Source: Phycisphaerales bacterium (GTDB lineage: Bacteria > Planctomycetota > Phycisphaerae > Phycisphaerales > SM1A02). From it: DNA of 11,897 nucleotides. Both the position numbers and the translations under genes were made by a program. The stretch spans positions 1 through 11,897 of the forward strand of contig JASMLY010000008.1 in assembly GCA_030748455.1 (NCBI GenBank), given 5' to 3'. The notes below the pieces were generated by a model. It worked only from the letters and a program-made list of their open reading frames with translations. It searched no databases and was not told the origin of the DNA. Below are positions 1 through 6,745 of this stretch, one piece after another (the stretch's first letter is position 1; every line of letters begins with the position of its first letter).

Positions 1-1536
1 GTTAGCCCTAACACATCTCCAAGTGAAGCACCTGCGCAGGAAGATGAATCACATACATACGAAAACGAAGATATAGACTGGCAAGGTCAAGCACCAAAAC
101 TGTTCGATGCAATCTACTACGATCATCTTGCACGGAGCCCACAGCGACAAGCGATGGCAGAAGAACTGAACGAAGGTGAACATACAAAAACATGGTGTGA
201 AGAAAACAATGTTGCTGTTCAAAGCATGATTTACAACGGTGCGGTTGATTGGTATGAAGACGGTGCATACGATGATGTCGACCGGGCCAAGTTTACTGAA
301 TGGCTTGATGCAAACGTACCTCTTGATTACGACGGACCTCTCTGCCTTGATATGGAAGGCGAATGGTGGAACATGTGGCACACAGAATCGCAAGTTGTGA
401 TGGATATCGTGATCGATTTTTATCTTGAAGGACTCGAGTTTGCGAAGTCAAAACGACCAAATGCCAAAATCGGATACTGGGGTTTACCAAGAAGGCGACA
501 CACGAGTCCAAATTACACAACAGCATCCGTTGACCGGTTGCTAAAAGCATGTACTGGTTTGTTCCCAGATGTGTATGAATGGAATCCAGGGCAAGACGAT
601 TCCGCTTGGATCAAACGTCACGTCACCAATACAATGGCACTCGTTGAAGGTCAAGTTCCAGTGTTTGTTCAAACATGCCCACGATTCAAAGAAACTGGCA
701 GAGGTATGAAACTTCACGCAGTAGAAGAATTCATCCATGACCAAGTGCAAGCATCGCTCGCAGCAGTATGGACAGATGAAGAAGGTAACGAACACAGAAT
801 CGCAGGCATATCGATGTGGGATGCATACTTATATTGCTGGCAAGGTACGTATAACTGGAGCTCATTAGGTGACGAAGATCGTAAAGCGTTGTTCAACGAA
901 CTTGATGAGTATCACAAGAACGCATTGGCTTGCATGAAATCATGCATAGATGCACTAACCAACGCTTCGCAACAAGAAGCAGCTTCTTCAGCGGAAGCAA
1001 TCGCACAAGCAGCGGAAGAAGAAGCAGCTCGCGTTGCTGCTGCTCGCGCCGAAGCATCCCGACTTCGTGCAGAACGTAAACGACAACGAAGCCGACTTGT
1101 TCGTCGCCTAAACAGCGAACGAACAAAGATACGCCGTGCGACTGCGAAATGGCGAACAACAGCGAGAGGATTCCGTTCTGCTCGATCTTCATACAAAAAC
1201 AAACGACGGTCGTATATAAACTCTCGAACAACATACCGTACCGCTCTTAAAGCTTGGCGAACCAAAGGCCGCAAGCAAGCACGTGGATCAAAAGCACGCA
1301 GTACAGCTTGGCGAACGTTCGCAAAGGCGCGAAAACAGTTTGTAAAATCACAAAGATCTTGGCGAAGCAACGTGAGAACATGGCGTGCTTCAGTAAAGAA
1401 TTTCCGAAGCCAACGCAATTCATACCGTGCTTCACGTACAAAGTGGCGAAGTACCGTCAAAACTTGGCGCACAGCAAATGCACGGTGGCGCCAAATGGCA
1501 CGAACAGCTTCAACGCTTGCAGCAGTTGGTAAATAA
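1..1536 (+). CDS. Hyaluronidase-like TIM-barrel protein with basic aromatic-heptad tail (5' partial)
   Basis: The reading frame is open from base 1 to the TAA at 1534-1536, so the true start lies outside the window; an ATG at 154 has no special claim to be the start. About 511 codons are visible. Codons 40-290 look like a TIM-barrel glycosidase: LDMEGEWW (codons 116-123, with acidic residues D117, E119, E121) and the following KIGYWGLP recall the catalytic DxE and the WGFYGFP-type strand of GH56 hyaluronidases. This is pattern resemblance only. Codons about 315-350 are an Ala/Glu/Arg-rich helix, followed by a strongly basic region (codons about 363-503) with W, F or Y every seventh residue and Arg usually next to it. 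The tail may bind a polyanion such as an acidic polysaccharide or nucleic acid; this is inference. A strong terminator follows. It could instead be another GH family; substrate is unknown. Confidence 0.8.
   Translation, partial: VSPNTSPSEAPAQEDESHTYENEDIDWQGQAPKLFDAIYYDHLARSPQRQAMAEELNEGEHTKTWCEENNVAVQSMIYNGAVDWYEDGAYDDVDRAKFTEWLDANVPLDYDGPLCLDMEGEWWNMWHTESQVVMDIVIDFYLEGLEFAKSKRPNAKIGYWGLPRRRHTSPNYTTASVDRLLKACTGLFPDVYEWNPGQDDSAWIKRHVTNTMALVEGQVPVFVQTCPRFKETGRGMKLHAVEEFIHDQVQASLAAVWTDEEGNEHRIAGISMWDAYLYCWQGTYNWSSLGDEDRKALFNELDEYHKNALACMKSCIDALTNASQQEAASSAEAIAQAAEEEAARVAAARAEASRLRAERKRQRSRLVRRLNSERTKIRRATAKWRTTARGFRSARSSYKNKRRSYINSRTTYRTALKAWRTKGRKQARGSKARSTAWRTFAKARKQFVKSQRSWRSNVRTWRASVKNFRSQRNSYRASRTKWRSTVKTWRTANARWRQMARTASTLAAVGK
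1087..1509 (+). repeat. 21-nt period coding repeat: basic aromatic heptads
   Basis: Within the tail of the first gene, hydrophobic or aromatic codons fall exactly 21 nt apart: L1108, I1129, W1150, F1171, Y1192, Y1213, Y1234, W1255, then Q1276 and R1297, then F1318, F1339, W1360, W1381, F1402, Y1423, W1444, W1465 and W1486. The phase is kept through the two non-aromatic positions. The usual heptad is aromatic-R-S/T-x-x-R/K-S/T. At DNA level the hexamer TGGCGA recurs. Acidic residues are almost absent from W1150 on. A continuous helix would place the aromatics along one stripe. Confidence 0.85.
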
Positions 1537-1571
1537 AACGAGGTTTCTGGGGTTTCGGGAAGCAGGGTGTT

Positions 1572-1604
1572 GCAGGATCGATCATTGATCGATCCTGCTT
1601 TTTT
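1572..1604 (+). terminator. Rho-independent terminator of the first gene
   Basis: Bases 1572-1584 and 1586-1598 are perfect 13-bp inverted repeats around a single base, in practice giving a stem of about 10-11 bp with a short loop, followed directly by six T (1599-1604). It lies 36 nt after the TAA at 1534-1536. The T tract overlaps the stop codon of the convergent gene (1603-1605 read on the minus strand). On the minus strand the hairpin is not followed by a T tract, so it is a classic terminator for the plus strand only. Confidence 0.9.
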
Positions 1605-2448
1605 ACGTGAGAGTTTTGAGCCGTTCGATTGCGGTTGCTTCATGTATCGCTGGTGAGCATTCAACTCCGATTGGTCCCTCATAGCCGAGTTTTTCTAATT
1701 CTTGGAATACTCGTTTGTACTGGATTTCACCAGTGGTTGGTTCGTGCCGACCGGGATGATCAGCTACTTGCACATAGCCTAGTTGGTCAATCCCTTCGCG
1801 TAGATGCCCACAAAGATCACCCTCACTAATTTGCATGTGGTACAAGTCCCAATTGATTTTTACCATTGGTGAACCAACTTCTCTGCAAATGCGTACAGCA
1901 TCTTCACTTCCATATAAACAATGCCCAGGATGATCAACTCGAATGTTCATTGGTTCGATGATGAGCATGATTTGTTCACGTTCTGCAATTGAAGAAGCAA
2001 GTTTGAGCCCTGTGATTATGTGCTCGTGCATCTCCTTTTGTGTCATCCCCTTTTGATCATTTCCACACACGACAGTCATGCGTTGACAACCAAGTGTATG
2101 AGCAACTTTACAACTTGCTTCAATTTCTTTTACAAAAGCTGCATGATTTTTCGGATTGTTCATGCCAGGAGTGAATCCCCAAGCAGTGAATTGTGCAACT
2201 TCAACACCGCGTTCTTTGCAAACTTTTGCAACTGCGTCAATATCCTTGCCTCTCCAAGGCCAAAATTCAATAGCGTCAAAACCAGCATCAGCCGCGGCGT
2301 GGATACGGTCTACAAATGGAAGTTTTCTCCACCACATTTCAATGTTTGCAGCGTATTGAACAGGAAATGAAGAGTCTGCTTTGGCAAGTTTTGACGTTGT
2401 TGCAGCGAGCGCGGTTGCGACTAAAAAGGATCTACGAGAGAGTGGCAC
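1603..2448 (-). CDS. Tat-exported hydroxypyruvate isomerase-like TIM-barrel protein
   Basis: 281 residues. The N-terminus SRRSFLVA followed by a hydrophobic stretch and AKA is a twin-arginine signal, so the protein probably acts outside the cytoplasm. The rest fits the xylose-isomerase-like TIM barrel (AP endonuclease 2 fold), Hyi family: E165 (IIEPMN), D201 (INWDLYH), Q227 (YVQVADHPGRHEP) and E263 (GVECSP) have the spacing of the metal and active-site residues of E. coli Hyi-type proteins. Hyi converts hydroxypyruvate to tartronate semialdehyde, but exported planctomycete members may act on another sugar; substrate is not decided here. The start is GTG at 2448: an in-frame TAG lies four codons upstream and no in-frame ATG fits, and the Tat signal begins here. 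There is no clear Shine-Dalgarno; the stop of the upstream gene is only 18 nt away, so translation may be coupled. Mature length (about 255) matches the family. Confidence 0.85.
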   Translation of the reverse strand: MPLSRRSFLVATALAATTSKLAKADSSFPVQYAANIEMWWRKLPFVDRIHAAADAGFDAIEFWPWRGKDIDAVAKVCKERGVEVAQFTAWGFTPGMNNPKNHAAFVKEIEASCKVAHTLGCQRMTVVCGNDQKGMTQKEMHEHIITGLKLASSIAEREQIMLIIEPMNIRVDHPGHCLYGSEDAVRICREVGSPMVKINWDLYHMQISEGDLCGHLREGIDQLGYVQVADHPGRHEPTTGEIQYKRVFQELEKLGYEGPIGVECSPAIHEATAIERLKTLT

Positions 2449-2466
2449 AGGGTCATACTACTCTGA

Positions 2467-3522
2467 TTATGCAGATATTGTGAGACCAACTGTTGCGACT
2501 CTTTCTTCTTCATCAGGTGGTCGATGCATCCATGAACGCAGGCCGTTTCTTTTCAATGCAATCCACCAAACCCAAAAAGCAGTTGTTACATATGGTAGAA
2601 CTTCGATAACAGCCTGAGGTATTGTGTTTGACAAATCAACAAGCATGCCGTTTCCTTCGAATTGGCTAAACCCCAGAAGCCATGGGATTCGGTACCAGTA
2701 GTAACAAGAGATTGCAGCAGCAGCAAAATATCTATCGATCGTTTTTCTTTTTTGAAGTGGGATCGAACTGATCAGCAGTGCGTAGAGTGCGAGTGTAACG
2801 GCACCACCGATGATCGGAATGGCAAAAGTATTTGTGATGTTCGCCATTCCTTCAGAGAGTGTTGCATAATCCTGAACTTGGAACCATCCCCAAACGTACC
2901 CAGGGAAACATCCAATAAGCCCGAATGCTGCCGCTCGTCTTGGCCAAGTCTTTCCACCAAGATGAGGGCTTGGCGAAGCGGTCGAGTCTGGGCAACCTGT
3001 TACACATTTGCTGCAATAATCACAGTGTGCATTTCCAACGACTGCAGCGGGCTTTTGCCCATACAATTTTTCAACTTGGTGCACAGGGCAGAGGCTCGCA
3101 CACCAACCGCTTTTTCCATCAAAGAAAAACGTGAAACCAATCGCAACAAGGGTCGAAATGATAAGGAACGTTCCGGTTGCAGGTCCATTGAGATCAAAGT
3201 ATGTATGGCGAAGAGGAATGATGAGGAGTAACAATATGACACTGACAAGGATGAACCAGCCTTGTGTTTCAACCGACATTTTCTTTCGCTTTGTCATCCC
3301 TCGATGTCTGGCAAATTGAGACATTGTTGCTGCGGGGCAAATATTTCTCCACACACCTGGGAATAATGCAACAAGAGCGGGAGCGACTGGGATCAGGACA
3401 TCCCAAAAGGCGTGAAGGCCAACAGTAGGCCAAAAAAATAACATGCCGACCATTACCAAGCAAAGGAACCAAACAATACATTGAACCCCCCCCCAGATAC
3501 GCAATTCGAGAGGACTTAGCAT
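2467..3522 (-). CDS. NapH/NosR-like membrane-bound 4Fe-4S protein
   Basis: 351 residues with about seven hydrophobic segments (roughly 11-31, 40-57, 88-104, 116-134, 197-213, 232-254, 301-322). A 4Fe-4S motif C167-x2-C170-x2-C173-x3-C177-P lies between membrane segments, and two further cysteine motifs, NICP (C62) and CASLCP (C141, C145), are typical of the NapH/NosR/RdxA-type polyferredoxins. Only one complete four-Cys cluster motif is visible, where NapH usually has two. The family passes electrons from the quinol pool or cytoplasm to periplasmic oxidoreductases; the partner is not in the window. The start ATG at 3522 has GGAG at 3534-3531, 8 nt upstream. It is the first gene of a two-gene unit with the isomerase-like gene 18 nt downstream. 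Codons 10-13 contain a run of nine G (see findings). Exact function is not assigned; it could serve nitrogen oxide metabolism or another redox process. Confidence 0.82.
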   Translation of the reverse strand: MLSPLELRIWGGVQCIVWFLCLVMVGMLFFWPTVGLHAFWDVLIPVAPALVALFPGVWRNICPAATMSQFARHRGMTKRKKMSVETQGWFILVSVILLLLIIPLRHTYFDLNGPATGTFLIISTLVAIGFTFFFDGKSGWCASLCPVHQVEKLYGQKPAAVVGNAHCDYCSKCVTGCPDSTASPSPHLGGKTWPRRAAAFGLIGCFPGYVWGWFQVQDYATLSEGMANITNTFAIPIIGGAVTLALYALLISSIPLQKRKTIDRYFAAAAISCYYWYRIPWLLGFSQFEGNGMLVDLSNTIPQAVIEVLPYVTTAFWVWWIALKRNGLRSWMHRPPDEEERVATVGLTISA

Positions 3523-3884
3523 AAACAGGACTCCGAGGTCATCATTATCTAGTCGGACGCATCAATACCCCAACTATTGCAAAAACATCCATTTCCACCA
3601 ACAAATCCCACTCCCCGTCTGAGCATACCTCAGACCATACCTCTGTGCATACCTCTGTGTATACCTCTGAGCATACCTCTGTGTATACCTCTGTGCATAC
3701 CTCTGTGTATACCTCTGAGCATACCTCTGTGTATACCTCTGAGCATACCTCTGTGTATACCTCTGAGCATACCTCTGTGCATACCTCAGAGCATACCTCA
3801 GACGTGGTGTCAGGCGAGGGTTGATAAAAAACACACCAGAAAGTGGGGTAATTGGCGTTTACGTCGAATTTGAGATTGATTGGT
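3523..3884. other. Non-coding gap with tandem array and weak promoter-like sequence
   Basis: 362 nt lie between the dockerin-tailed gene and the ferredoxin-like gene, both on the minus strand. The middle half is the 12-bp tandem array described separately. Close to the ferredoxin-like start, the minus strand reads TTGGGG (3573-3568), an 18-nt spacer, then GATAAT (3549-3544), a weak sigma-70-like promoter. No convincing terminator was found after the dockerin-tailed gene. Open frames across the array are a consequence of its 12-nt period and are not called as genes. Confidence 0.6.
3619..3804. repeat. 12-bp tandem repeat array (minisatellite), 15 copies
   Basis: The hexamer ATACCT occurs at exact 12-nt steps from 3625 to 3793 (15 copies), each followed by a variable hexamer: CTGTGT, CTGTGC or CTGAGC in the core, and CAGACC, CAGAGC or CAGACG in end units. 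A half unit CTGAGC precedes at 3619. Because 12 is a multiple of three, at least four of the six frames remain open through the array (minus strand as QRYT/QRYA or EVCS/EVYT, plus strand as IPLC/IPLS or TSVY/TSEH). It is not a CRISPR array: there are no unique spacers. Confidence 0.95.
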
Positions 3885-4556
3885 TTAGCAGGGACCCCAA
3901 GCAGCAACGATCTCAAGGAGATCCGTTACGTCAACGATACCGTCCCCGTTGACATCGCCTTCACCTGCATTGCCCCAGTTTCCGATCGTAGCAAGAACAT
4001 CCTCGACATCGATAATGCTGTCACCGTTAACATCTTGGGGGCAAGGATTGGAAAGGGGAGTTACATCCATGTAGCCATCCATATAAATGCGATCGATTTC
4101 CACGTTCTGCCAACCAAGTGGCCAGCCCATATCGACCATGACGTCTCCAAGAAAAACATTTGTTACATCAAATTGTCCAAAACCGTTCCCGTCAATCTGC
4201 ATAAAGATATCAGCAGCAACGTCTATTTCACCATCAGAATCCGCGTCTGCTTCAAGCGGCTCGTCCATCATGACTATGGGTGTGGGGCCATCGACAATAC
4301 CAAACCCAAACAATAACTCTGGATCGATTTGGTCGGTGACATCTTCGGGTCCAATTATTTGTCCAAGAAAAACAACATCAACTCCAACATAAGTAATTTC
4401 ATATTGATACTCGAATTGATCAGCATTTGGATCTACCGATGTAGGGCTCACCCAATGTACGTCGTTGCCGTTTGTGTTTTCGCTGAACTCCCAGTGTACG
4501 GTATCTGCGAAACATGGAAATGCAATTGATAATGACAATAATGATGCTAATTTCAT
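3885..4556 (-). CDS. Secreted protein with C-terminal dockerin-like double Ca-binding loop
   Basis: 223 residues from ATG 4556, chosen because AAGGAGAG lies 4 nt upstream and a signal peptide starts here (MKLASLLSLS..., probable cleavage after A17); a longer frame from a GTG at 4619 has no such support. Residues 18-168 are an acidic, probably beta-rich domain I do not recognise, with EADADSDGEID and IDGNGFGQFD segments that may bind calcium. Residues 172-223 form a dockerin type I-like tail: DVNGDSIIDVEDVL (175-188) and DVNGDGIVDVTDLL (201-214), each followed by a W-G pair, ending WGPC. C172 just before the first loop and C223 at the end are the only cysteines of the mature protein and could form a disulfide. 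No cohesin is visible, so docking is not implied; such tails are common in Phycisphaerae. It is divergent from the SGNH-like gene. Confidence 0.82.
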   Translation of the reverse strand: MKLASLLSLSIAFPCFADTVHWEFSENTNGNDVHWVSPTSVDPNADQFEYQYEITYVGVDVVFLGQIIGPEDVTDQIDPELLFGFGIVDGPTPIVMMDEPLEADADSDGEIDVAADIFMQIDGNGFGQFDVTNVFLGDVMVDMGWPLGWQNVEIDRIYMDGYMDVTPLSNPCPQDVNGDSIIDVEDVLATIGNWGNAGEGDVNGDGIVDVTDLLEIVAAWGPC

Positions 4557-4562
4557 TTTTCT

Positions 4563-4567
4563 CTCCT
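4563..4567 (-). promoter_or_regulatory. Ribosome binding site deciding the start at 4556
   Basis: On the minus strand AAGGAGAG precedes ATG 4556 with the AGGAG core 6 nt away, a near-consensus Shine-Dalgarno. It argues for the 223-residue form and against the longer open frame that begins with GTG at 4619. Confidence 0.8.
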
Positions 4568-4581
4568 TAGGGTTACCGTCT

Positions 4582-4609
4582 ATTATTGCTCTACGAGCGA
4601 ATAATGCAA
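4582..4609 (-). promoter_or_regulatory. Possible sigma-70-type promoter of the dockerin-tailed gene
   Basis: On the minus strand TTGCAT (4609-4604), a 16-nt spacer and AATAAT (4587-4582) lie about 25 nt before ATG 4556. The -10 matches 5 of 6 consensus bases, the -35 only about half. The 87-nt gap to the divergent SGNH-like gene must hold promoters for both genes; the other side is AT-rich (TATAAA directly before ATG 4644) without a clear pair. Confidence 0.3.
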
Positions 4610-4643
4610 TTGGATTCACTAATATTCTGTATCATTTTATAAA

Positions 4644-5480
4644 ATGCTTTCAAAACCCATAAAATCCTTTGTTTTTTCTCTTTTTATTGCACTTTCTGTA
4701 TTTGCAGATTCACAGCCCTGTGACATCCTTAATCGCGTTGTTGTGACTGGTGCGAGCGTTTCTTCTGGCTTTGGGGTGACCACGCCTCCAATCAAAGGCG
4801 ATTTTGGAGCCTATCCAATTAATATGAAACACATTATGGAGGGTGTTATTTCATCAGAACACGAAGAGGTGAAGTTCTTTGGTGACCTTTTGTTTTTTAA
4901 GAGATCAAAAGCAAACGCAAAAGCGTACATAAAAAAAATCAAAGAATATAAGCCCACTCTCATTGTGGGTGTTGACTTCTTGTTTTGGTTTGGACACGGA
5001 ACGCCGCCAGATGGCACAGATGTTTCGACATACAGAATGGAGAAATTAAACTTCGCTCTTGATTTACTCGGAGAGTTAAAAGTTCCAATTATTATTGGTG
5101 ATTTACCAAATGTTCGATCAGCAATTGGAAAAATGTTATCAGCGAATCAAGTTCCCTCAAAGGAACTGCTTCTCTTATTGAATAAGCGCATTCATGAGTG
5201 GGGTGAAGCGCACCCCAACGTAACAGTTGTTGATGTGTTCGACTTGAGCAACAAATTGATGAATGATGAAGCGATTACATTTTTGGGTCACACTTGGCCC
5301 GCGGGCAGCCAGTCAAAACTATTACAACAAGACATGCTTCATACAACGTTTGAAGGAACCGTTGCTGCGAGTATGATGGTTGCAGAAGAAATCAATGTTG
5401 GGTGCATAGAAACAGACCCAAAACTCATTATGAAAAACGCTTCCGCCACCGCACGCAAAGAAGCAAACCGGAAGGAATGA
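4644..5480 (+). CDS. Secreted SGNH/GDSL-like hydrolase
   Basis: 278 residues. A signal peptide spans about 1-21 (KPIKSFVFSLFIALSVFA). The mature part has an SGNH-hydrolase layout: VVVTGASVSSGFG (S38 as nucleophile in a GAS block I instead of GDS), GVDFLFW (109-115) where block III normally has GxND, IIIGDLPNVR (149-158), and D230-M-L-H233 followed by TFEG, the C-terminal DxxH of block V. The block III Asn appears to be missing or replaced by Asp, so enzymatic class (esterase, lipase, acetyl-glycan esterase) cannot be set. The start ATG 4644 is the only Met before the signal peptide; no clear Shine-Dalgarno precedes it. The last 20 residues are basic and likely disordered. It stands alone, divergent from the dockerin-tailed gene, and converges with rmuC at a distance of 2 bp. 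Confidence 0.75.
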   Translation: MLSKPIKSFVFSLFIALSVFADSQPCDILNRVVVTGASVSSGFGVTTPPIKGDFGAYPINMKHIMEGVISSEHEEVKFFGDLLFFKRSKANAKAYIKKIKEYKPTLIVGVDFLFWFGHGTPPDGTDVSTYRMEKLNFALDLLGELKVPIIIGDLPNVRSAIGKMLSANQVPSKELLLLLNKRIHEWGEAHPNVTVVDVFDLSNKLMNDEAITFLGHTWPAGSQSKLLQQDMLHTTFEGTVAASMMVAEEINVGCIETDPKLIMKNASATARKEANRKE

Positions 5481-5482
5481 TG

Positions 5483-6616
5483 TCACTCAATCGCGCGTGG
5501 CTCGATATCGATTGGTTCTGTTGGAGGTAATTCTTTTCCACCAGTTGAATGTAGTTCGCTTAATCGTTTTGCGCCTGGTTCAAGGCGGGTTGTAAAAGAA
5601 CCAACAGCTTTATTGTACGACTCTGTCGCCTGATGAAGTCGGTTCCCAACTTTGGCAAGGTGTTCTTGAAATATTGACAAACGATCATACAGTTCTTGTC
5701 CTGCTTTGGCAATTTCTTCAGCATTCTTCGCCATAGAATCCTGTCGCCACCCAAACGCAGCCGCTTGCAACAACGCGATGAGCGTCGTTGGTGAAGTTAA
5801 CAATACTTTTTTGGAAAGTGCTTTGTTATGCAAATCGGGATTTCGTTCAAGCGCGGCAACAAGGGCTGATTCTACATTTACAAACATTACAACAAATGCA
5901 GGAGAGTAATCAAACTGTTCCCAGTACGCCTTACTTGCAAGTGAATTTATATGTGTTTCAAGTGCTTTAACATGGTTGTCTAAATGTTCGGCGCGTTCCG
6001 CTTCTGGGTGTTCTAGTGCACTAAGGTAATGGTCCAGTGGTAATTTGGAATCAACAACAAGTCGACCGCCGCCCGGCATTTTTATCACCATATCAGGTCG
6101 ATACGACCGATCTCCGGAAGTCGAAACTTGTTCTTCAAAATCACATTTGTCTGTCATGCCAGCAAACTCAACGACATTACGCAATCCAACTTCTCCCCAT
6201 TTGCCGCGATGGTCAGGTCTTCGAAGAGCATTCTCAAGTTTTGATGTTTCTTCGATTATGTCCTTTGTCGCAGACTCAAGGTTGGTGTACGCTTTCTCTC
6301 GCTTAAGTTCTAAGTCCCTGACATGGGTTTTTGTTTCTTCAAGTAATTTTTCAAACGGCGCGAATTGTAGTTTCGCAGTTTGTAAAAACGACTCAGAGTT
6401 TTTCTTAATAGCTTCTTGACTGATGGCTGCAAAGGTTTCGCGTAACTGCTCCTCCATCTTTGTGAGGTATTTTTCCTTTTCATCAAGCTGCGTTTTAAGG
6501 CGAATGTTATCTATATTCACATCTCCATCCGTTTTTCGCCCAAAAAATGCAAAAACAGCGATTCCACCCAAAAAACATCCAATAAAAATTCCGAAAGCCA
6601 GACTTATGTAATCCAT
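5483..6616 (-). CDS. rmuC: DNA recombination protein RmuC
   Basis: 377 residues. An N-terminal membrane anchor (about 4-25) is followed by a coiled coil (about 38-130) and the conserved RmuC domain: RGKWGEVGLRNVVEFAGM (137-154), RPDMVIKMPGGGRLVVDSK (173-191) and FVVMFVNVESALVAAL (241-256). The E142, D175 and D189-x-K191 pattern fits the PD-(D/E)XK nuclease-like core proposed for the family. RmuC limits inversions at short inverted repeats and is linked to DNA recombination and defence against foreign DNA in E. coli. Length is somewhat shorter than the E. coli protein (about 475) but complete. ATG 6616 starts directly before the anchor, with an AGGA about 11 nt upstream. It appears to be a single-gene unit, divergent from the CTERM-tailed gene and convergent with the SGNH-like gene. 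Confidence 0.95.
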   Translation of the reverse strand: MDYISLAFGIFIGCFLGGIAVFAFFGRKTDGDVNIDNIRLKTQLDEKEKYLTKMEEQLRETFAAISQEAIKKNSESFLQTAKLQFAPFEKLLEETKTHVRDLELKREKAYTNLESATKDIIEETSKLENALRRPDHRGKWGEVGLRNVVEFAGMTDKCDFEEQVSTSGDRSYRPDMVIKMPGGGRLVVDSKLPLDHYLSALEHPEAERAEHLDNHVKALETHINSLASKAYWEQFDYSPAFVVMFVNVESALVAALERNPDLHNKALSKKVLLTSPTTLIALLQAAAFGWRQDSMAKNAEEIAKAGQELYDRLSIFQEHLAKVGNRLHQATESYNKAVGSFTTRLEPGAKRLSELHSTGGKELPPTEPIDIEPRAIE

Positions 6617-6673
6617 AGTGTTGGCATCCTACGTATTTTTTACTAGTTTTTCTCGGAAAACGATAGATTACCT

Positions 6674-6702
6674 TTGAAAAACCATTTTTTACGTGTTACA
6701 TT
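6674..6702 (+). promoter_or_regulatory. Possible sigma-70-type promoter of the CTERM-tailed gene
   Basis: TTGAAA (6674-6679, 5 of 6 to the -35 consensus), a 17-nt spacer and TACATT (6697-6702, 4 of 6 to the -10) lie about 43 nt before the GTG start at 6746. The 129-nt gap between the divergent rmuC and CTERM-tailed genes is otherwise AT-rich. This would drive the plus-strand cluster; it is a by-eye match only. Confidence 0.35.
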
Positions 6703-6745
6703 GCATGTACGGCTTTTATAGAGAGAAGCCAGATTAGGAGAGAAT

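Noticed and set aside
912..1682. 256-residue open frame on the minus strand opposite the basic tail
   Set aside because: It is antisense to the heptad-coding region, and its Arg/Ala-rich translation follows from the TGGCGA-rich codons of the plus strand. It has no recognisable domain and runs across the terminator.
3619..3804. Possible CRISPR array
   Set aside because: The repeats are contiguous 12-mers with no unique spacers, and no cas genes are near.
3574..3834. Minus-strand open frame with QRYAQRYT repeats, start GTG
   Set aside because: Same array artefact in another frame; no Shine-Dalgarno and no non-repeat domain. Kept as a possible low-complexity peptide only in the repeat finding.
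3577..3873. Plus-strand open frame with IPLCIPLS repeats
   Set aside because: Third reading of the same array, lacking a ribosome binding site and any support from neighbours.
3545..3916. Minus-strand open frame with EVCSEVYT repeats, start TTG
   Set aside because: It starts inside the dockerin-tailed gene with a rare start codon, and its length is due to the 12-bp array that keeps several frames open.
3907..3923. Short palindrome GATCTCAAGGAGATC inside the dockerin-tailed gene
   Set aside because: It codes the conserved DLLEI of the second loop, the stem is only 6 bp, and no site or regulator can be linked to it.
4557..4619. N-terminal extension of the dockerin-tailed protein from GTG 4619
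   Set aside because: The extension would place 21 residues before a standard signal peptide and overlap the near-consensus ribosome binding site.
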